Source: Nocardia tenerifensis NBRC 101015 (GTDB taxonomy: Bacteria > Actinomycetota > Actinomycetes > Mycobacteriales > Mycobacteriaceae). From it: a DNA stretch of 64,000 bases. The notes below the pieces were generated by a model, which did no database searches, was not told the origin of the DNA, and saw only the letters and a list, made by a program, of their open reading frames with translations. Within the stretch, counting starts at the first letter, position 1. Every line of letters begins with the position of its first letter. The DNA lies in assembly GCF_000308715.1 (NCBI RefSeq), contig NZ_BAGH01000614.1, positions 18,683 through 82,682 of the forward strand, written 5' to 3'. The position numbers and the translations under genes are program-made. Positions 16,566-24,858 of the stretch are shown one piece after another.

Positions 16566-17621
16566 TCAGAAGCGGTCGATGACGGTGATGCCGTTGGTGG
16601 TGAAATCGCTCATTGCGGAGAGGACTTCCCCGGCTCGGTCCAGTGAAACGGTGCGCTGCACCAGGGTCTGCGGCGTGAGCCGGCCCGAGGCGACCAGTGA
16701 GAGCAGCTCCGGATACCTGGAGTGCGGATTCCCGTGCGAGCCCACGATGCTCAGCTCGCCGATGGTGATGAGGTCCATCGGCAGCGCGATCTCGCCCGCG
16801 TCCGCCGCGCTGGTGAGCCCGACCTGGACGTGGCGGCCGCGTTTGCGCAGCGAGCGAACGGAGTTCACCACCGTGGTCCCGGTGCCGAGCGCGTCCAGGG
16901 ACACGTGCGCGCCGCCGCCGGTGACCTCTTGTACGGCAGCGGGCACGTCCTGCTCGACGCTCGCGTCGATGGTGTGTACCGCCCCCTGCTCCTTGGCCAG
17001 CGCCAGCTTGCCCGCGTCGATGTCCACGGCGACCACCGAAGCCCCTGCGGCACAGGCGATCTGCACGGCCGCGAGGCCGACGCCGCCGACGCCGTGCACC
17101 GCGACCCACTCGCCCGGGCGAACGCGCCCCTGCCCGGTGACGGCGTGGAACGCCGTCATGAACCGGCAGCCGATGGCGCTGGCCGCCACCGGCGTGAGCT
17201 CCTCCGGCACTGGGACGCAGTTGAAGTCGGCGTTGGCGATGTGCACGTACTCGGCATAGCCACCGTCACACCAGAATCCGAGCACCTGCATGTTGTCGCA
17301 GACGTTCGCCTGCCCCGACCGGCAGTACCCGCAGGCGCCGCAGGCCAGATGGAACGGCGTGGTGACCCGGTCGCCGCCGCGCACGCCGCGTACCTCGGGC
17401 CCGACGGCGCGCACCGTGCCGACGATCTCGTGCCCCAGCGTGCGGGGCAGTGCGACCTGCCCGCCCATCCATCCCCAATCACCCATCCACGCATGCCAAT
17501 CGCTGCGGCAGATGCCGGTCGCGAGGACTTCGAGCACGACGCCGTCCGAGTCCGGCGTCGGGTCGGGGACCTGGCGCAGCTCCAGCGGGGCGCCGTACTC
17601 GACGATCTGTGCCGCTTTCAT
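16566..17621 (-). CDS. Zinc-dependent alcohol dehydrogenase (MDR), side-chain oxidation
   Basis: A 351-residue medium-chain dehydrogenase. Catalytic zinc ligands are C38 (GICRSDW), the GHE motif and a later Cys; the structural zinc lobe is CGACGYCRSGQANVC. The NAD(P)-binding GVGGVGLAAVQ is intact. Proposed role: oxidation of the alcohol made by the neighbouring P450 to the aldehyde in building an acrylamide side chain. ATG 17621 follows AAAGGGG. It is 11 bp after the P450 stop in the same operon. Confidence 0.88.
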   Translation of the reverse strand: MKAAQIVEYGAPLELRQVPDPTPDSDGVVLEVLATGICRSDWHAWMGDWGWMGGQVALPRTLGHEIVGTVRAVGPEVRGVRGGDRVTTPFHLACGACGYCRSGQANVCDNMQVLGFWCDGGYAEYVHIANADFNCVPVPEELTPVAASAIGCRFMTAFHAVTGQGRVRPGEWVAVHGVGGVGLAAVQIACAAGASVVAVDIDAGKLALAKEQGAVHTIDASVEQDVPAAVQEVTGGGAHVSLDALGTGTTVVNSVRSLRKRGRHVQVGLTSAADAGEIALPMDLITIGELSIVGSHGNPHSRYPELLSLVASGRLTPQTLVQRTVSLDRAGEVLSAMSDFTTNGITVIDRF

Positions 17622-17632
17622 GGTCGCCCCTT

Positions 17633-18823
17633 TCAGGAGATGCGGACGGGAAGCGTGTCCAGTCCGCGGGTGATGTTGTTCGGCGTCCGGATGGGCTCAC
17701 CGGTGAGCTCGATCGTGGAGGCCCGCTTCGCGAGCGCGCCGAACAGGGCGTGGGCCTCCATCGAGGCGAGGGTGCGCCCGGGGCAGTTGTGCACGCCGAA
17801 GCCGAATCCGACGGTGTCGGCCGGATTGCGGTCCGCCCGAAAGCGATCCGGCTCGGGGTAGTGGCGCTCGTCCCGGTTGGCCGCGGCGTAGGAGACGAGC
17901 ACCCGCGCGCCCTCGGGGATCGTGACGCCCTCGATCTCCTTGTCCTCGGTGGTGACTCGGGAGAAGTGCTGGATCGGCGTCTCCAGCCGCACGCCCTCGA
18001 GGAACGCGCCAGGAACGAGTTTCGGATCCTGCCGGATGGCCGTCCACTCGTCCGGATTCTGCGCCAGCAGCCACAGAGTGCTCGCCACACCGGCGATGGT
18101 GGTGTCCAATCCCGCGCAGGCGTAGGCGCTCATGGTCATGAGGGCCTCGTTCTCGGTGATCTCGCCGCGATCGGCCGCCTGCCAGACGATTTGGCCGAAG
18201 CTGTCGGGCAGCAGCTTGTCCGGCGTGGCGTCGGTGACGAGGTACTGCATGAGCGCCTGCACGTCCGGGAACGTCGAGAGCTGACGCTCGCCGGGCGGCC
18301 CGAAGTAGTTGAACGCGCCCAGCGCCCAGACCAGAATCTTGTCCCGCTGTTCGTCGCGCGGGAAGCCGATGAGGTCCATGACGATGTCGACCGGCAGCTT
18401 GGCCGCGAAATCGGTGACGCCGTCGAAGGTTTCGCGCCGCATCAGGTCGTCGACGAGTTCGTCGGCGAGGTGCTCGATGTTGCCCGCGACCTGCCGCACG
18501 TACTTGGGGCGCAGCGCGTCGTCGAGGACCTTGCGTACCGCGCGGTGGCGCGGCGGGTCCATGGAAAGCAGTGAGCCGTCCGACATCTCGTTGGCCGTGG
18601 GGTTCATCGCGATGCCCTGGGCGGAGCTGAAGCCCTCCCAGTCCACCAGCGCCGCACGCACCTGGTCGTACCGGAACAGCCCGTAGAGATCGTGCTCGGT
18701 CATGTGCACGACCGGACCCAGGTCCCGCAGCGTCCGATAGGACGGAACCGGGTCGTGCAGGGCCTCCGTCGAGAAGAGGTCGATGTCGGACTCGATCGCC
18801 GAGGTCGTGGTGGAGCTGGTCAC
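17633..18823 (-). CDS. Cytochrome P450, probable side-chain methyl hydroxylase
   Basis: A 396-residue soluble actinobacterial P450. The I-helix motif ACAGLDTTIAG carries the proton-relay Asp-Thr, the ExxR motif is EGVR, and the heme-binding loop FGFGVHNCPGR contains the thiolate Cys. The GTG start at 18823 overlaps the stop of the upstream methyltransferase (GTGA), and AAAGGA lies about 7 nt before it, so the two are translationally coupled. In context it likely hydroxylates the terminal methyl of the propenyl side chain, starting its oxidation to the amide. No dedicated ferredoxin gene is adjacent. Confidence 0.88.
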   Translation of the reverse strand: MTSSTTTSAIESDIDLFSTEALHDPVPSYRTLRDLGPVVHMTEHDLYGLFRYDQVRAALVDWEGFSSAQGIAMNPTANEMSDGSLLSMDPPRHRAVRKVLDDALRPKYVRQVAGNIEHLADELVDDLMRRETFDGVTDFAAKLPVDIVMDLIGFPRDEQRDKILVWALGAFNYFGPPGERQLSTFPDVQALMQYLVTDATPDKLLPDSFGQIVWQAADRGEITENEALMTMSAYACAGLDTTIAGVASTLWLLAQNPDEWTAIRQDPKLVPGAFLEGVRLETPIQHFSRVTTEDKEIEGVTIPEGARVLVSYAAANRDERHYPEPDRFRADRNPADTVGFGFGVHNCPGRTLASMEAHALFGALAKRASTIELTGEPIRTPNNITRGLDTLPVRIS

Positions 18824-19881
18824 GTCCGGTCCTTTCCGGCCAGGTCGTAGAAGCACAACCGAGGCCCGGCCGCGGGGCGCGTGTACATCCGGCGACAGGT
18901 CAGCTCGGACTTCTGGAACACGTCGAACCACGCGGAACGGTCGCGGGGGAGACCCTGACCCGTCAGCACGTGGATCAGGAAGAAGTCATCGTCGTTTTCC
19001 CTGCTGTCGTAACGGATCTCGGGCTCGCCGACCAGCAGTATCTTCAAATCAGGGAAGGTCGAGGAGATCTCGTTCAGCAGATCGACGACGGCCTGCTCGC
19101 CGTGGCGGAAGTGCTCGTGCAGCGCGCTCATCATGCACAGGCCGTCGGCCTCGAAGCACTCCTTCGGCCACGTCTTCGGCGCGAACGCGTCGCCCACAAC
19201 GAATTTCACCCGATCGTCCACGCCGCAGGTGCGCGCGTGCTCATTGGCCACCGCGACCGCGTCGGCGGAGATATCGAGTCCGATGCCGGTCAGCGACGGA
19301 TCGCGCAGGCACGCGTCGACCACCAATTGGCCTCCGCCGCAACCGATGTCGAGGATGCGCTGCACACCGCGGCCGCGCATCGCGGTCAGCAGCGTCGGGG
19401 TGTGGAAGGCCGAGAACAGGGTGTCGCAGTGCGCGCCGAGCTTGCCGCCGTCGCGGACCACGTCCTTGCCGTACACCGCCTTGCCGGTGAGCAGGTCGCC
19501 GGTCCGGCTGGTGACCATGCCGTACGCGTCCACGTAGACGCCGAGGCGAGCCAGCGACACGTCCGTGGTCAGGAACTCACCGAGCCGGGTGAGGAAGAAC
19601 TCCTCGCCGCGGGTCTCGAGAATGCCGCGAAGGACGAGGTAGCGCAGGAAGCCGGGCCCCATCTCGGGGTCGATGCCTGCCAGCAGCCCGTCGGCGGGGC
19701 TGCGCGGGCCGGACCTGAGCCGCTCGAGCAGCGGGGTGTCGGCGATCGCGCGCACCGCGTAGCAGACGTGCATCGCGCTGATCATCTCCGGCAGGTCGGA
19801 CAGCGTGAACGACTGCCATTCCCGGCGTTGCTGTTCGTCGGTGAGTTCGATGATCTCCGGACGATGGTCGGTGATCGTCAT
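18820..19881 (-). CDS. SAM-dependent C-methyltransferase, LmbW-like
   Basis: A 353-residue methyltransferase: an N-terminal helical dimerisation domain and a Rossmann SAM-binding domain with LDIGCGGGQ, plus acidic GIGLDISADAV. By cluster context it matches the LmbW-type C-methyltransferase, which adds the extra carbon to the side chain of the tyrosine-derived pyrroline precursor in three-carbon-side-chain PBDs and lincomycin. Its presence argues for an anthramycin/sibiromycin-class side chain rather than a two-carbon one. ATG 19881 follows AAAGGA. The stop is coupled to the P450 start. Confidence 0.8.
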   Translation of the reverse strand: MTITDHRPEIIELTDEQQRREWQSFTLSDLPEMISAMHVCYAVRAIADTPLLERLRSGPRSPADGLLAGIDPEMGPGFLRYLVLRGILETRGEEFFLTRLGEFLTTDVSLARLGVYVDAYGMVTSRTGDLLTGKAVYGKDVVRDGGKLGAHCDTLFSAFHTPTLLTAMRGRGVQRILDIGCGGGQLVVDACLRDPSLTGIGLDISADAVAVANEHARTCGVDDRVKFVVGDAFAPKTWPKECFEADGLCMMSALHEHFRHGEQAVVDLLNEISSTFPDLKILLVGEPEIRYDSRENDDDFFLIHVLTGQGLPRDRSAWFDVFQKSELTCRRMYTRPAAGPRLCFYDLAGKDRT

Positions 19882-19914
19882 CGTTGTTCCTTTCGAAAAT
19901 GTTGGCGGCCAGCG

Positions 19915-21714
19915 CTATTCGGCTACCGCATAGGCGTGCCGCTTGCGCGGGCTCGCCGCGGCCCGGACGAACTCCTGGTCCTCGGTGAACCCGGTGGCGC
20001 ACACTCGGCCGAGCGAGTACGCCGGGGCCAGTTCCACCTCGTGGCCGCGTTGTTCCAGTTCCTGGACGACCGCCGGGTCGCAGGTCTCCTCGACCACCAG
20101 GACGCCGGGCCGGTGCGCGTGCGGGGTGAACGACGCGGGAACCTGATCGGAGTGGAAGGCGGTGGTCTCGGTGGCGGTCTGGAAGTCGAGCCCGAAATCG
20201 ACGACATTCAGGAAGAACTGGAGCGTCCACTGATCCTGTCGATCGCCGCCCGGCGTGCCGAAGGCGACGTAAGGTCGCCCGTCGCGCAGCACCACGGTCG
20301 GGCTGAGCGTGGTCCTGGGCCGCTTGCCGGGCGCCAGCGAGTTCGGGTGATCGGGGGTCAGGTAACCGCACTGGCCGCGGGTGCCGAGCGGGAACCCGAG
20401 GCTCGCGATGGCGGGGGAGCTCTTCAGCCAGCCGCCGCTCGGCGTCGCGGCCACCATATTGCCGTGCCTGTCCACCGCGGTGACCGTGACGGTGTCGCCC
20501 TTTGTCGTGGTCTCCTGCAGGATGGTCGGTAATCCGTTGCGCAACTGCGTCATCCACTCCGTCTCGGCCTCCGGATAGTCCGGCACCGAACGGTCGGGGA
20601 TGAACGAGCTACGGCCGCCGGGCGAGCCGGGGCGCAGGTCCAGCGCGGCGCGGGGGCCGACCAGCGCGCGCCGCTGCTCGCTGTAGGCCTCGTCGAGCAG
20701 CCCGGCGAGCGGCACATCGCTGAAAGCCGGGTCGCCGTACCAGGCTTCGCGATCGGCCATCGCGAGCTTCGTGCACTCCGTGACGGTGTGCAGGTAGTCC
20801 GCGCTGCCCAGACCCATCTTCGACAGATCGAAGCCGTCGAGCAGCGCGATCTGCTGGAGGAACACCGGGCCCTGCGACCACGGTCCCGGCTTGAACACCC
20901 GGTACGGGCCGTAGTCGTAGCTCGGCGCGGTCTCGACGGTGGCCTGCCATCGCGCGAGATCGTCGGCGCTGAGCAGTCCGGTGTGCCGCCTGCCGGTCGA
21001 GTCCAGCACCGGGCCGGACTCGAGGAACTCCGAGATCTCCTCGGCCACAAAGCCTTTGTAGTAGGCGTCGTGCGCGGCCTGGATCTGGGCTTCGCGATCG
21101 GCCGACGCGGACTCCGCCGCCTTGATCAACCGCTGGTAGGTATTGGCGAGCGCCGGATTGCGGAAGCGGCTGCCCGCGGCGGGGGCCACGCCGCCCTTCA
21201 GATAGGTCTGCGCGGACCCGGTCCACTCCTCGCGGAACAGCGGGGCGAGCACGCCGATGGCCTGCGCGGTCTCGGGCAGCAGCGGAAAACCGTTGTCCGC
21301 ATAGCCGATCGCGGGCTGCAGGACGTCGGCCAGGCGCATGGTCCCGAACTCGGCGAGCAGCCGCATCCAGCCGCCGAACGCGCCGGGCACACAGGCCGGC
21401 AGCAGACCAGAGCCGGGGATGCCGCTCAGGCGGAGCTCGGCGAAGGTGTCGATGCTCAGCGCCTGCGGCATCGGACCCTGACCGCAGATCTGTTGTACGT
21501 CACCGCTTTTCGCGCGATGCGCCACGACGGAAAGGTCACCGCCGAGGCCGTTGAAGTGCGGCTCCACGACCTGGAGCACGAACCCGGCGGCGACGGCGGC
21601 GTCGAAGGCGTTGCCGCCGTTGGCCAGAATTCGCATGCCAGCCGCGGAGGCCAGCCAATGGGTACTGGCTACGGCGCCGGTGGTCCCGGTCAACTCGGGC
21701 TTGGATGGAGGCAT
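19915..21714 (-). CDS. Gamma-glutamyltransferase homologue, LmbA-like C-C hydrolase
   Basis: A 599-residue Ntn-hydrolase of the gamma-glutamyltransferase family. The expected autocleavage site and new N-terminal nucleophile Thr lie at KGDT-VTVTAVD; the small-subunit motif with NSLAPGKRPRTTLSPT is also present. There is no signal peptide, unlike secreted catabolic GGTs, so it acts in the cytoplasm. In the lincomycin, hormaomycin and PBD pathways the homologue (LmbA) cleaves a carbon-carbon bond, removing oxalate from the DOPA-derived intermediate. ATG 21714 has AGGGAG upstream; 33 bp separate it from the methyltransferase. Confidence 0.88.
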   Translation of the reverse strand: MPPSKPELTGTTGAVASTHWLASAAGMRILANGGNAFDAAVAAGFVLQVVEPHFNGLGGDLSVVAHRAKSGDVQQICGQGPMPQALSIDTFAELRLSGIPGSGLLPACVPGAFGGWMRLLAEFGTMRLADVLQPAIGYADNGFPLLPETAQAIGVLAPLFREEWTGSAQTYLKGGVAPAAGSRFRNPALANTYQRLIKAAESASADREAQIQAAHDAYYKGFVAEEISEFLESGPVLDSTGRRHTGLLSADDLARWQATVETAPSYDYGPYRVFKPGPWSQGPVFLQQIALLDGFDLSKMGLGSADYLHTVTECTKLAMADREAWYGDPAFSDVPLAGLLDEAYSEQRRALVGPRAALDLRPGSPGGRSSFIPDRSVPDYPEAETEWMTQLRNGLPTILQETTTKGDTVTVTAVDRHGNMVAATPSGGWLKSSPAIASLGFPLGTRGQCGYLTPDHPNSLAPGKRPRTTLSPTVVLRDGRPYVAFGTPGGDRQDQWTLQFFLNVVDFGLDFQTATETTAFHSDQVPASFTPHAHRPGVLVVEETCDPAVVQELEQRGHEVELAPAYSLGRVCATGFTEDQEFVRAAASPRKRHAYAVAE

Positions 21715-21792
21715 GGGGATACTCCCTACAATTCTGAAATGCTAGATCGGAGCGCGGACGAGAAATCGACGGTTTACTCCGGCGAAAAGTGG

Positions 21793-23253
21793 TTACTCGT
21801 CCTGGAATATGTGCAGACCCGGCGTGAGGATGCCGCTCGGGTCGTACCGCGATTTCGCGGCGCGGAAAGCGGTCCACTTGTCCCCGTAATGCGTGCGCCA
21901 GTCTTTCGCGGTGAACCGCAGCGAACCGATCGGATAAAGCACCGCGCCGTACTGATCCCGCGCGTGGGCGAACATGCGGTCGTTGCGGTCGAGCATCTCC
22001 TCGACGAAAGCCGGATCGATACCGGGGGTCTCGGCCACGGTATTGATGTCGAGCACGAACACCCAGTCGGAGCCGTTCGCCTCGGGCAGCGGCGGCAGCG
22101 GTCGCGTCATGTGCGAGCGCCGCTGCGGATACAGCAGGCTGATGCCGAAGGGACCGATATCGCGCGCGCTGAGCTGCGCCTGGACCTCGCCGACGTACTC
22201 CTCGACCACCGACCCGGACAGCCACACGTCGTACCACGGTTTGACCAGGTGGTCCCAGCCCACCGTCTCGCGCATGCCGTCGACCAGCGTGTCGATCTTG
22301 TACGCGTAGTCCAGGTAGGTGGTGTCGTCGATGATCGGCTCGGTGGTCAGACCCTCGGTGGCCACCTCGTCGTTCGGCGGCGCGTCGGGGTCGTACAGGA
22401 CGGTCGCGTAGAGCCGGTGGGTCGGCGCGGACTCGGGCGAGTACAGCTCGGCGTAGACGTGGTCGATGGCCGGCCGCTCGATCAGCGTGCGCACATCGCG
22501 GAAGAACTCGCCGTTGTCGGTGTACTCCAGCACATAGGTGCGGGCCCGTTCGGTCGCGGGCACGAGATCGATGACCGCCTTGGTGATCACGCCGCACTGG
22601 CCGAGGCCGCCGAGCACCGCCTCGAACAGGTCGGGTTTGTGCTCGGGCGAGCAGCGCTCGATGGCGCCGGTGCCGGTGACCACCTCGAGCTCGCGCACGT
22701 GGTCCACGTGCAGGCCGGTGTTCAGCGCGCCGACCAGGCCGCCGAGTCCGCCGACCGAGAGCGTCCCGCCGACGGTCAGCGAGGTGTAGCCGGTGATGGC
22801 GGGCGGGCTCAGCCGCGGCGACCGCTCGTAGGCGGCGTTGATCAGGTCTTTCCACAGGATGCCCGCGTCCACCTCGGCGACGTCCGCGCCGATGGAATGG
22901 ATGCGATCGAGGGTGCGATTCTCGATGAGCAGGCCGTCGGTGAGGCCCTGGCCGAGCGTGGTGTGCGCCGCGCCCCTGGTCGACACGCTGACGTCGTGCG
23001 CGCGGCAGAATCGGATCATCGCGGCGATGTCCTCGGCCGAGCGCGGCCGCAGCACGGCGGCGGGCCGGTGGTGGGTGATATTGCCCAGGTCGGTGGTGAC
23101 GGCCTCGCGGGCGTCCGCGTCGACCAGCAGTTCACCGTCGAGGGCGGGCGCGGCGGCGAACGACAGGCTCGCCGTCTCGCCGGTGACCCAGCGACGCTCG
23201 ATGGGGTCGAAACCGACAACGGCCGCCTTCTCGGAAACGTCCGCGCGGCTCAC
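21793..23253 (-). CDS. FAD-linked oxidase (PCMH/cytokinin-dehydrogenase-like)
   Basis: A 486-residue protein with an N-terminal FAD-binding type 4 domain (RPRSAEDIAAMIRFCRAH; STRGAAHTTLGQ, in the position where a His often carries covalent FAD; GGTLSVGGLGG) and a C-terminal substrate domain ending YDPSGILTPGLHIF, as in cytokinin dehydrogenases. No secretion signal is seen. PBD clusters with unsaturated pyrroline rings carry such oxidases; the likely job is introducing a ring or side-chain double bond. The GTG start at 23253 overlaps the stop of a 31-codon ORF (GTGA) with AGGAG 8 nt before it. Confidence 0.8.
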   Translation of the reverse strand: MSRADVSEKAAVVGFDPIERRWVTGETASLSFAAAPALDGELLVDADAREAVTTDLGNITHHRPAAVLRPRSAEDIAAMIRFCRAHDVSVSTRGAAHTTLGQGLTDGLLIENRTLDRIHSIGADVAEVDAGILWKDLINAAYERSPRLSPPAITGYTSLTVGGTLSVGGLGGLVGALNTGLHVDHVRELEVVTGTGAIERCSPEHKPDLFEAVLGGLGQCGVITKAVIDLVPATERARTYVLEYTDNGEFFRDVRTLIERPAIDHVYAELYSPESAPTHRLYATVLYDPDAPPNDEVATEGLTTEPIIDDTTYLDYAYKIDTLVDGMRETVGWDHLVKPWYDVWLSGSVVEEYVGEVQAQLSARDIGPFGISLLYPQRRSHMTRPLPPLPEANGSDWVFVLDINTVAETPGIDPAFVEEMLDRNDRMFAHARDQYGAVLYPIGSLRFTAKDWRTHYGDKWTAFRAAKSRYDPSGILTPGLHIFQDE

Positions 23254-23345
23254 CTTTCCGGCTCCTGCCGCGCGATGTCGATTTCACGATCGGGCGCTGC
23301 TCCGATGCGGCGATCGCTTATTGTGCCGGCGCTGATTTCAGGCAC
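23250..23345 (-). CDS. 31-residue leading ORF of the minus-strand operon
   Basis: A small ORF, GTG 23345 to TGA 23250, preceded by a near-ideal AAAGGAG (23352-23358) at 6-nt spacing. Its stop overlaps the start of the FAD oxidase gene (GTGA). The peptide is polar and charged (begins MPEISAGTIS, ends ARQEPER) and has no recognisable family, signal or membrane segment. Ribosome-binding site and overlap support translation. It may mainly couple translation into the oxidase gene, or be a tiny functional protein. Ordinary gene callers would skip it. Confidence 0.55.
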   Translation of the reverse strand: MPEISAGTISDRRIGAAPDREIDIARQEPER

Positions 23346-23425
23346 GGCAAACTCCTTTCGACGCAATGGCTGAGGCCGAATGTCAGCACGATGGCCGCGG
23401 CCCATTTCCACTACATCGAACATAT

Positions 23426-23486
23426 CCGGGCGGTACTGCCCGGCACATCCAGAGAATCTTCAAGTTACTGTCAAAAGCTCTTGAAG
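23426..23486 (-). promoter_or_regulatory. Candidate promoter and inverted repeats for minus-strand operon
   Basis: Between marR and the small ORF. On the minus strand a consensus -35 TTGACA (complement of 23469-23474) is followed 17 nt later by a weak -10 (TGGATG). Two inverted repeats flank it: CTTCAAG...CTTGAAG (23458-23464 and 23480-23486) and CCGGGC-N6-GCCCGG (23426-23443). Whether transcription starts here or reads through from marR cannot be told. Confidence 0.4.
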
Positions 23487-23503
23487 CGGGATATTCGGTC
23501 AGG

Positions 23504-23983
23504 TCAGGACGGTATCGGCGCGGGCTGCCCCGCCGCGTGGATGGCCTCGGCGACCCTGCCGCACAATGCGGCGAACACGGCCTGCTCGTCCGGCGTCAGC
23601 ACGGACTCGGCGATGCGGGCGTTGTCGCGCCTGCACTCCGCGGCGCGGTCGAGGAATTCGCGGCCGGTCGCGGTGAGCGAGGTCGTCTGCTCGCGCCGGT
23701 CGGCGCCGAGCGCCGCCTGCGTGACCAGATCCTGATCCTTCAGTACCCGAAGGGCTTTCGACATCGTGGGGCGCGAAACGCTCAGTGCGGCACTGAGCGC
23801 GGACGGCGTCATCGGGCCGCGCAGACGCAGCATCTCGAGCACGTCGTACTGCTGCCAGGTCACCCGCTCGGGCGTGGTCCTGGTGCGCCGCGCGACCAGC
23901 ACGCAGGTGAGGTGGGCCAGCGCGTTCTCCACCCCGTCCGGCCAGTCGAGCACCGGGCTGTGGTCGTTCTCGTCAACGGGCAC
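23504..23983 (-). CDS. MarR-family regulator of the cluster
   Basis: A 159-residue winged-helix regulator with the MarR layout: helical dimerisation ends and a central HTH (MTPSALSAALSVSRPTMSKALRVLKDQDLV), then the wing with DRREQTTSLTATGRE, the conserved DxR signature. GTG 23983 is preferred because GAGGAGA lies 7 nt upstream; an earlier GTG at 23998 overlaps that site. It sits at the head of the minus-strand operon and faces the VOC/MFS operon across 101 bp containing a perfect operator. It probably releases DNA on binding the PBD or an intermediate. Confidence 0.85.
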   Translation of the reverse strand: MPVDENDHSPVLDWPDGVENALAHLTCVLVARRTRTTPERVTWQQYDVLEMLRLRGPMTPSALSAALSVSRPTMSKALRVLKDQDLVTQAALGADRREQTTSLTATGREFLDRAAECRRDNARIAESVLTPDEQAVFAALCGRVAEAIHAAGQPAPIPS

Positions 23984-24011
23984 TTGATCTCTCCTCACCC
24001 GGTCGTGGACT

Positions 24012-24031
24012 TGATTTCCGGTTGGAAATCA
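24012..24031. promoter_or_regulatory. MarR operator copy 1, divergent promoter
   Basis: TGATTTCC-GGTT-GGAAATCA, perfect 8-bp arms and a 4-bp centre, 29 bp from the marR start and 54 bp from the VOC start. It is the probable autoregulatory site of MarR; a near-identical copy precedes the uvrA-like gene. Confidence 0.75.
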
Positions 24032-24084
24032 GTTTACGGTAAGAAGCGCACCTACTCGTACTCTGTCATACAGGAGGAGTGGTC

Positions 24085-24834
24085 ATGGGCACCTCGGGAA
24101 CCGTGGGATGGTTCGAGATCGTCGCCACCGATCCGGAGCGCAGTAAGCAGTTCTACCAGCAAATTTTCGACTGGCAGTACACCTCGTTCGGCCCCGGCTA
24201 CCACACGATCACCGCGCCGGGCGCGCGGTCCGCCATGGGCGCGCTGCGCCAGGGCAGCCGGGACGCGTTGTGGTTCAGCGTGATTCGCGACGACCTGGCG
24301 GCCACCATTCCGGCGCTGGAGTCGTTGGGCGCCAAGGTGATCGAGGAGCCGGCCCGCACCGCGGCCGGTGACCTGCACGCGGTCGTCACCGACGTCAAGG
24401 GCAACAAGATCGGCCTGTTCGAGCCCGCCGACACAGCGGTGCCTGATCGGGCTCCCGTCCCGAACTCCACGGCCTGGTTCGAAATCGGCACAACGGATTT
24501 CGCGGCCACGCGGGAGTTCTACGAGCGGGCGTTCGGCTGGACCTACCAGCGCGACGAGGCCGCCGAGGGCGCGATCTACTACAGCGTGCACCCCGACGGC
24601 GCGAAGGAGCCGATCGGCGGCACGATGGACGTCTCGACCGTGCCGAACTCGACCGACTACGCGATTCCCGGGCTGCTCGTCGCCGACGTCCCGGATCTGC
24701 TCGCCCGCTGCGAGCAGGCGGGCGGGCAGCGCGTGCTGGATCCCTTCACCGACGCGACCGGCCTGGTCATCGGGCAGTTCACCGACCCGTTCGGGAACCG
24801 CTGGACCTCCTTCGCCCAGCCGTCGGACAGCTGA
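24085..24834 (+). CDS. Tandem VOC (glyoxalase-fold) protein
   Basis: A 249-residue protein of two VOC modules (about 5-118 and 130-245), each starting with a WFEI strand (VGWFEIVATDPERSKQFY; TAWFEIGTTDFAATREFY) and ending in a G(L/N)xxGLFEP-like or FGNRW strand. VOC proteins may be dioxygenases, lyases or drug-binding resistance proteins; the metal-ligand pattern (no clear His/His/Glu set) speaks against an extradiol dioxygenase. Position next to marR and the exporter suggests drug binding or protection. ATG 24085 follows GGAGGAG. It is 24 bp from the MFS gene, in one operon. Confidence 0.75.
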   Translation: MGTSGTVGWFEIVATDPERSKQFYQQIFDWQYTSFGPGYHTITAPGARSAMGALRQGSRDALWFSVIRDDLAATIPALESLGAKVIEEPARTAAGDLHAVVTDVKGNKIGLFEPADTAVPDRAPVPNSTAWFEIGTTDFAATREFYERAFGWTYQRDEAAEGAIYYSVHPDGAKEPIGGTMDVSTVPNSTDYAIPGLLVADVPDLLARCEQAGGQRVLDPFTDATGLVIGQFTDPFGNRWTSFAQPSDS

Positions 24835-24858
24835 CCGAGCCGCCCCGGGAGGGGAGTC

